Below, one piece after another: positions 58,530 to 64,000 of a DNA stretch of 64,000 nt (position 1 is its first letter; every line of letters starts with the position of its first letter). The DNA is taken from NCBI RefSeq assembly GCF_000143415.4, contig NW_003314266.1:3956753-4020752 (forward strand), in the 5' to 3' direction. The notes under the pieces are model-generated. The model had not been told where the DNA came from and made no database searches. It was given only the letters and a program-made list of their open reading frames with translations. The position numbers were made by a program, and so were the translations under genes. This stretch comes from Selaginella moellendorffii (lineage: Eukaryota > Streptophyta > Lycopodiopsida > Selaginellales > Selaginellaceae).

Positions 58530-60848
58530 CTACCGTACATTCGTTACTTTAACCGAAGCAGCCGAGCTAGAGCTTTTGGCGAAGAATCCAGCCATGGAGA
58601 TGTACGGTGATGGGCTCTTGGGATCCATTCTGGCAGCTGCTTGAGCCCCCAGTTTCTTGGAGTTTTGATCCAATTCACAAGCGCCGAGGAGACTTCCAAG
58701 AGACACATCGTTTGGAGAATGCGGCATGGAATTGATCAAATCTTTCGCGTTTTGGAGCTCTCCAGCTCGAGAGAGGATGTCGATCATTGTGTTGAAGTGT
58801 TCTTTGCTTGGCTCCAATCCATGATCGCGTTGCATCAGCATGAAACACTCCAAACCAGTGGCGAGCATACCAATCCGGCTGCAAGCAGTCAAGATTGTCA
58901 TGAAAGTGACCTCGTCAGGAGCGATGCCTTCTACTTGGAGCATGAAAAAATGCGCAATGCCATGATTGAGATGCCCGTTTTGGGCATATGCTGTGATCAT
59001 AGTATTCCAGGACACAGTGTCCAAATGTTCCGGCATCTCGCTAAACATTTTCTTTGCAAAGGTGAGATTCCCTACCTGTGAATATCCCGCGATAGCAATG
59101 TTCCACACCACAATGTCCCGGAAAGGCATTCTTTCAAACACCAATCTTGCTTCCAGCATATACCCATATTGGGCATATGCCGAGAGCATTGTCGTGTGGA
59201 TCAATATGTCATGCCGAGGCATTAGATCAAAAACACGCTTCGCATCTTCCAGATACCCGTTGTGGGAATATCCATTAAACATTACTGCCCAGGCGACTAC
59301 ATCTCTTTCAGGCATGGAATCAAACACGCTTCTGGCCTCTTCCAAATGCCCCTTTTGTGAAAACGCCGCCACCATTGTGGTGAGAGAAGCCATATCAAAT
59401 TCTGGAATTCTCGAATGGAAGAACTCTCTCGTGCGTTCCAAATCTCCAATTCTTGCATAGAAATGAAGAAGAACATTCCAAGATACTATGTTCCGGCACG
59501 GCATTCTCACAAAAACATCTCTCACTTTCAAGATAGACTCCGCCTGGGCATACGATGAAAGCAGTGAATTCCAGCACAAGAGGCTAGCTTCTGGCATCTC
59601 CTCGAACAAATCTCCCGATTTTTCCACGGGCAAATACCAGCAAAATCCCTGGAACAAAGTTTCCCAGGAAGAATAATCATGCTGCGGCATTAGATCAAAA
59701 ACTCGTATTGCTTCCTTGATATGCCCTTCTTGGGCATATCCCGCGAGAAGAACATACCAAGACACCAAGTTCTTCTCCGGGATTAAATCAAAGAGTTCCT
59801 TCGCTTCTTTCAAATCGCCCTCTTGCGCGAGCGCCGCCACCATCGCAGTCCACGATATCACATCTCTCCCCGGCATAGAATCAAACACGGAGCGAGCTTG
59901 AGTGATATATCCATTGAGGGCATAGGCCTGGAGCAGCGAATTCCACGAGACGATATCTGGAAATGGCAGTGAATCGAAGAGCTTCTTTGATTCATCCACA
60001 TTTCCTTCACGCCCAAGAGCTGCAATCAAAGAATTCCATGACACAACGTTCCAATCAGGCATTGCTTGGAAGATCTCTCGAGCTTCCTGGACAAGCCCAG
60101 CATCCGCGTAGGCCTGGAGCATCGCAGTCCAGGAAACAATGCTTCGATCGGGCATGAGATCAAACAATCTTCGAGCACCCGGCAAATCGCCCTCCTTGGC
60201 AATCGCGATGAGCATCACGGTCCAAGAGATCACATCCTTGGCCGGAATTCGCTCAAAAATCTCACGAGCAGCGTCGATCTGCCCGGCATCCGCGAGACCG
60301 CGCAAGAGCGTGTTCCAAGAAACTGCATTGGGCCGCGCGATTGTGTTGAACACTTCAGTTGCTTTGTCAACTTGCCCATTCCGGGCAAAAGCTGCGATCA
60401 TCGTGTTCTTCGCTTCGATGGTCTTCACTGGCATTTTCTCGTAAAGGGCATTCGCTTGTAACGTCTCCCCAGCAGCACTATAAGCCGCTATGATCGAATT
60501 CCATGAAACTGGTGTATGATGTTGCATAGCATTGAAAGTTTGTCTCGCTTCCAGCAGATACCCATTCGAGGCAAAAGCATGAATCAAGATGTTCCAAGAG
60601 AAGGCGTTGGGCTGATCGATTGATCGGAACACCGCGCGCGCATCCTCGACGCAGCCACATTTCCCATACATCTGGACCATCAAGTTCGCAAGATAGACGC
60701 TCCTTCGATGCTTGCTCTTGAGAATCCTGGCATGGGTCTCGCGAGCAGCAACGAGATCGCTGGTATCGCCACAGTGCCGCAAGCACACTGCGAATTCCTC
60801 CATGAATTGGTGATCATCGCGTGGGAGTTCTCGAGCGGAGGAGATCAT
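58530..60848 (-). CDS. PPR protein, PLS class with E-type C-terminus
   Basis: Intronless, 772 residues from the first ATG at 60848 (MISSARELPRDDHQF). About twenty PPR motifs, most 31 residues long and carrying the S-type pattern MP.RD.VSWT.M..AYA..G, e.g. VFRSIDQPNAFSWN, IFQAMPDWNVVSWN, VFDSMPGRDVISWT, MFSEMPEHLDTVSWN. The closing L-type motif GIAPDEVTFMTILTACSRIG and an E-like segment (PNDVSLGSLLGACELDQNSK, ending SYISMAGFF-type sequence) follow; there is no DYW deaminase domain. Such proteins bind specific mitochondrial or plastid RNAs for editing or processing; an E protein would need a deaminase partner. No strong transit peptide is visible, but targeting is likely by analogy. Confidence 0.92.
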   Translation of the reverse strand: MISSARELPRDDHQFMEEFAVCLRHCGDTSDLVAARETHARILKSKHRRSVYLANLMVQMYGKCGCVEDARAVFRSIDQPNAFSWNILIHAFASNGYLLEARQTFNAMQHHTPVSWNSIIAAYSAAGETLQANALYEKMPVKTIEAKNTMIAAFARNGQVDKATEVFNTIARPNAVSWNTLLRGLADAGQIDAAREIFERIPAKDVISWTVMLIAIAKEGDLPGARRLFDLMPDRSIVSWTAMLQAYADAGLVQEAREIFQAMPDWNVVSWNSLIAALGREGNVDESKKLFDSLPFPDIVSWNSLLQAYALNGYITQARSVFDSMPGRDVISWTAMVAALAQEGDLKEAKELFDLIPEKNLVSWYVLLAGYAQEGHIKEAIRVFDLMPQHDYSSWETLFQGFCWYLPVEKSGDLFEEMPEASLLCWNSLLSSYAQAESILKVRDVFVRMPCRNIVSWNVLLHFYARIGDLERTREFFHSRIPEFDMASLTTMVAAFSQKGHLEEARSVFDSMPERDVVAWAVMFNGYSHNGYLEDAKRVFDLMPRHDILIHTTMLSAYAQYGYMLEARLVFERMPFRDIVVWNIAIAGYSQVGNLTFAKKMFSEMPEHLDTVSWNTMITAYAQNGHLNHGIAHFFMLQVEGIAPDEVTFMTILTACSRIGMLATGLECFMLMQRDHGLEPSKEHFNTMIDILSRAGELQNAKDLINSMPHSPNDVSLGSLLGACELDQNSKKLGAQAAARMDPKSPSPYISMAGFFAKSSSSAASVKVTNVR

Positions 60849-60884
60849 GGTATCAAAGTGGTCCAAGCATTCTTGCCTAGATCT

Positions 60885-61555
60885 TTTTGCCTAGCAAGCT
60901 CCCCAGCAAGAGATATGGAGATGCCGATCCATTCATTCCCAGCACCGATCTCGCGGTCGATCCGGCACGCGATCCCCACAAGATCTCGTCCCCTGCCACT
61001 GGCATCGGCTCGATCAGGCCCTCGGCATCGCCCAATCGGCCGGATCGATACAGCATGTCCATGACGCAGCTGTAGTGCTCCCACCACCATCAATTCGAAG
61101 AGCGCGCAGCACTGCTCCAGCTGCACGCCGCCAGGATGCTCGTGAAGGCGATCTGGTCGGGCATCTCTCCCGCAAGCCATCGATTACGGCAGCGCATTGG
61201 CCACAGTGGGCATTGGGCACGATATTTGTGCTCCACGCCAGGACGTCCTTGCAAGGGATGCAATCGAAGGTGCAATCAGCTCTAATTGGGCATTTTGGGC
61301 ATAGCCGCTGATCAGGGGAGGATCATGTTGTGCTCGGGCAAAGGCATCTTTTGCGCAAGAGAGATCCCCATTCTGGGCATATACCGTTATGTTCCAGAAG
61401 TAGATTCCTGTAAAAACCTTCAGGCCTGTGCCACCCAAGGATCTAACTTGTTGTGATTGGTCACTAGCCTGACAGCCTGACCCAAAAACTGCAGAAGTCT
61501 CACCCAGGGCTCCATCTAAATGCTGATTCCCCACATACCAAGAAATAATGCCCAA
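60885..61555 (-). pseudogene. PPR gene fragment (E-type), degenerate
   Basis: On minus, GEMPDQIAFTSILAACS (about 61130-61180), LFELMVVGALQLRHGHAVSI then MDMLYRSGRLGDAEGLIEPM, followed by ASPYLLLGSLLGKK, are the last PPR and E-domain of a related gene. A FSRAKDAFARAQHD-like piece lies upstream (61340). Frames change at each step. It is directly upstream of the intact PPR gene, same strand. Confidence 0.75.
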
Positions 61556-61559
61556 AACT

Positions 61560-62370
61560 CTCAGAGCACAGTGACTCAGCTCAAGGTGTTTGCATGTGAT
61601 ATTGCAAGCCTCAAGTCATCCCACTCTTAAACACACAAAAAAACTCCTAAACTCAGGATACAAGTTCTATCACATTTTTAAAGATCACTATTAAACATTG
61701 TTAAATATAAAAGCCCCAGGTGAGGCTTTACAAAGTCACAAACACTTCTCTTTTATATTACCAGCTTTTTCTTAAATCCCAAACCTCTTGACTTGGATTG
61801 CCATATTTTTCCTCTGCCAAAATTGTCTTGTTTTTAAGAAGCACAATCTTTTATATCTCCATGAATTCCTATATACTTGGATCCAAATTTCCTCAGGCAA
61901 CATACATCTGCTTGATCATATATCTTTGAACCTTATACATGAGTTTTACATGCTTTTTTTCTTCTTTTTTCTTCAATTTTTGAAAATGCATTTTAAAAGT
62001 TAGATAGAAATTACCACCACATGAGCTTCTTAAAGGATGAATGAATATTCCAAATTTATGGTGGTGTTGACAATTACTTCTTTTGATGATAGTGTTTCTC
62101 TTGATCCATTGGATTATTAGTGTCTTGTTGAAGGTATATTTTCACAAAGAGAAAAATAGAGTAAAATGGTATATCCTTTGCTACCTCCAATGAGAGAATA
62201 ACCTATTTTGCACCAAAAACCATCCCCACAAGCTATAGTTATTAATGATTAATAACAAAAGAAGAATTGTCAAAAATTTTAATTTTTTATATTTTCTTAT
62301 GTTTTTTCTATTTTGCAAGTTATCTTTTTAAGAAATGGGCAAATTAAAGGCTTGCTTACCAGATGGTATA
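61560..62370. other. AT-rich intergenic DNA
   Basis: No coding or RNA signal recognised. Confidence 0.5.
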
Positions 62371-62377
62371 ACAAAGG

Positions 62378-63240
62378 ATGATGATTAGCTATTATTTAGG
62401 ATAATTGATTATCTTTGTTAAAGATATTGCTTGATTATTATTGATATTCAATAATTTATCATTCTTCAGGTTAGTGGATTATTCTTTGACAATGATTTTC
62501 AATTTCTATTGATGAAAATGATTGATGATTTTGTGATTCTTAGCTATTTTCTTTGAGAGTTTTTGTTTTTCACATTACCACATATTCTTTATAGTTCACT
62601 TTGGATTGATTTATTGAGTTTGAGATATTAGTAAAATGTTGCTATGCTTGTTTTGACAACTTTAGTTCTTTAATATTGTTAACTGAGATTTATTTAAATT
62701 AATTGGTGTGATAATTAGCATAAAGGAGTGTTTATTAGCTCTTGCAGCATTTGGTTTTTGAGTTCTTATACTCATTATTTCATTTTTAGGAGTTGTTAGA
62801 GAAGGTATTTTGGTTTCTTGCTTCTAATGTTTGTATTAGTTTTTGCATTTAGTGATCATTAATGATGATTGATCATTATTTGGGATAATTGATTATCCTT
62901 GTTAAAATCTTATTTGATTATTATTGATGATCAATGATTTTCGTTATTGGGATGGTTGATTATTCTTCAATAAGGATTTTTCATCTCTATTGATGGGAGG
63001 ATTGACAACCTTTTGTAAGGGTTAGTTATTATATTTGATGGCTTTTAGATTTTTGTATTACTATATGCTTTTTGTGGTTTGTGTTGGATTGGTTTTTTAG
63101 GTTTGAGATATTAGCAAAATGTTGCTGATGCTTGCTTAAGCAATTATAAATCTTTAGTATTGTTAATTGGGATATATTTTGATTAGTGTGATAGTTAACA
63201 CATAAAGAGTGTTTATTAGCCCTTACAACATTGATTTAAA
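62378..63240. repeat. Degenerate tandem duplication, unit about 490 bp
   Basis: Two diverged direct copies, about 62378-62755 and 62866-63235, share GGATAATTGATTATC, GAGATATTAG.AAAATGTTGCT, and AAAGAGTGTTTATTAGC in the same order. The T-rich plus strand has no coding frame. Confidence 0.6.
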
Positions 63241-64000
63241 ATGTATTGATTATTGTTAAAGGTTTTTTTGATAAATTGAGATGTTATTTCCTTTGGATGA
63301 TACATTTACAAACATTTTTTTTGTTGGGAAATAACACTTTATGTCCTTATTATTGTCTTTTGTAAGTTATTTTGTATGCTCTCTTAGATATTTGGTAGTT
63401 CAAGCTTTATCATTAAGTTTATTTAGTGATATGCTTGCTTTTAAATTCTTTCAAGATTGTTTAATCTTATGTCTTTAAATTGTAATGATCTTGGTGGTTC
63501 TTATACTATTCTTGTTTACAATATGATAACTTAATTGGAATAGTTTTGTATCCTAATCTAATTTTAGTTCTTGATAAACTGATGTAAATATCTTTATTTA
63601 TAACTTTAATATTGTTTATCATATTGATCTTGATGTTTGGGTTAGTATAAAATAGATTAGCTTTGGCACTTCATGTGCATTATGAAATTTTTAGTTATGG
63701 GATAACTACTAATGACTAATCACATAACCTACCTTTCTCTCGATGTTTCTAATTTCATTCTAAAGATTGTGACTATATAAATAACTCTAATCACCTGTTT
63801 ATGTTAGTCTATTTAAAACTTTACCGATAGGTATAGTTTGTCACTCATAAGGGTTAGAGCTATTGACTTCTCTCTATATGTCACATGTAGGTAGAAGCAT
63901 ATCATCTTTTATAAGTTGAGTGACACCTATATTAGTCATTTTTTTTATTAGCGACAGCCTATAGATTTAACATCTTTTGTGTAGATAAAGAAATCGTCCT
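63241..64000. other. AT-rich DNA to window edge
   Basis: Nothing recognised. Confidence 0.5.

Noticed and set aside
58641-60461. Several plus-strand frames
   Set aside because: Antisense to the intact PPR gene; no independent motif.
60849-60866. An upstream start for the PPR gene
   Set aside because: The frame extends upstream only through a TTG; the first ATG is at 60848.

Overview
The window is nuclear plant DNA. It contains a plant PHT1 phosphate transporter, a plant pectin acetylesterase, several PPR genes, a plastid TPR protein, and plant-type Ty3, hAT and Cassandra elements. The functional genes have very short introns (about 45-77 bp in the well-resolved ones) and lie close together. 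PPR sequences with 'MPERDLVSW'-type repeats are frequent. This combination is typical of the lycophyte Selaginella (S. moellendorffii-like), but that assignment is inferred from gene style and not from any database match.

Layout. 1-3.7 kb: the 5' part of an AP-2 alpha-adaptin gene and a plastid TPR (SLOW GREEN 1-like) gene, both on minus. 3.7-11 kb: AT-rich repeats, with a 5'-truncated Ty3/gypsy element that itself contains a complete Cassandra TRIM (5S rRNA-like LTRs, TGCAT target duplication). 11-14.6 kb: a PPR pseudogene, then two housekeeping genes fired head-to-head from 59 bp: a plastid PRXL2-type thioredoxin-fold protein (minus) and the PLP homeostasis protein YggS/PLPBP (plus). 14.5-15.9 and 23.5-24.9 kb: two copies of one block carrying the PLPBP last exon, a PLAT/LH2 gene and the pectin acetylesterase last exon. 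The intact pectin acetylesterase gene follows the second copy. Between the blocks are two independent 1.7-kb solo LTRs, each with its own 5-bp target duplication, and a duplicated unknown membrane-protein gene.

26.9-29.6 kb: an LRR receptor-kinase pseudogene and kinase-like debris. 31-46 kb: an array of five hAT elements or fragments alternating with copies of the 5' half of a small membrane-protein gene. The target-site duplications show how the array formed: two hAT insertions flanked the gene piece, and unequal recombination between them multiplied it. 46-53.6 kb: decayed minus-strand copies of NUP107, GCN1/ILITYHIA and a PPR gene. 54.8-61.5 kb: an intact PHT1 gene, an unrecognised coiled-coil gene, an unrecognised small tail-anchored protein, an intact PPR gene of the E type, and a PPR pseudogene. 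61.5-64 kb is AT-rich with a degenerate tandem repeat.

The intact genes cover unrelated functions: vesicle coats, plastid biogenesis, vitamin B6 homeostasis, wall modification, phosphate uptake and organelle RNA processing. No pathway cluster is evident. The most interesting content is structural: the hAT-mediated amplification, the A-B-c/a-B-C tandem duplication and the nested Cassandra element. I saw no CRISPR array, rRNA operon or intact tRNA gene. All exon joins were read by eye from splice signals and reading frame.
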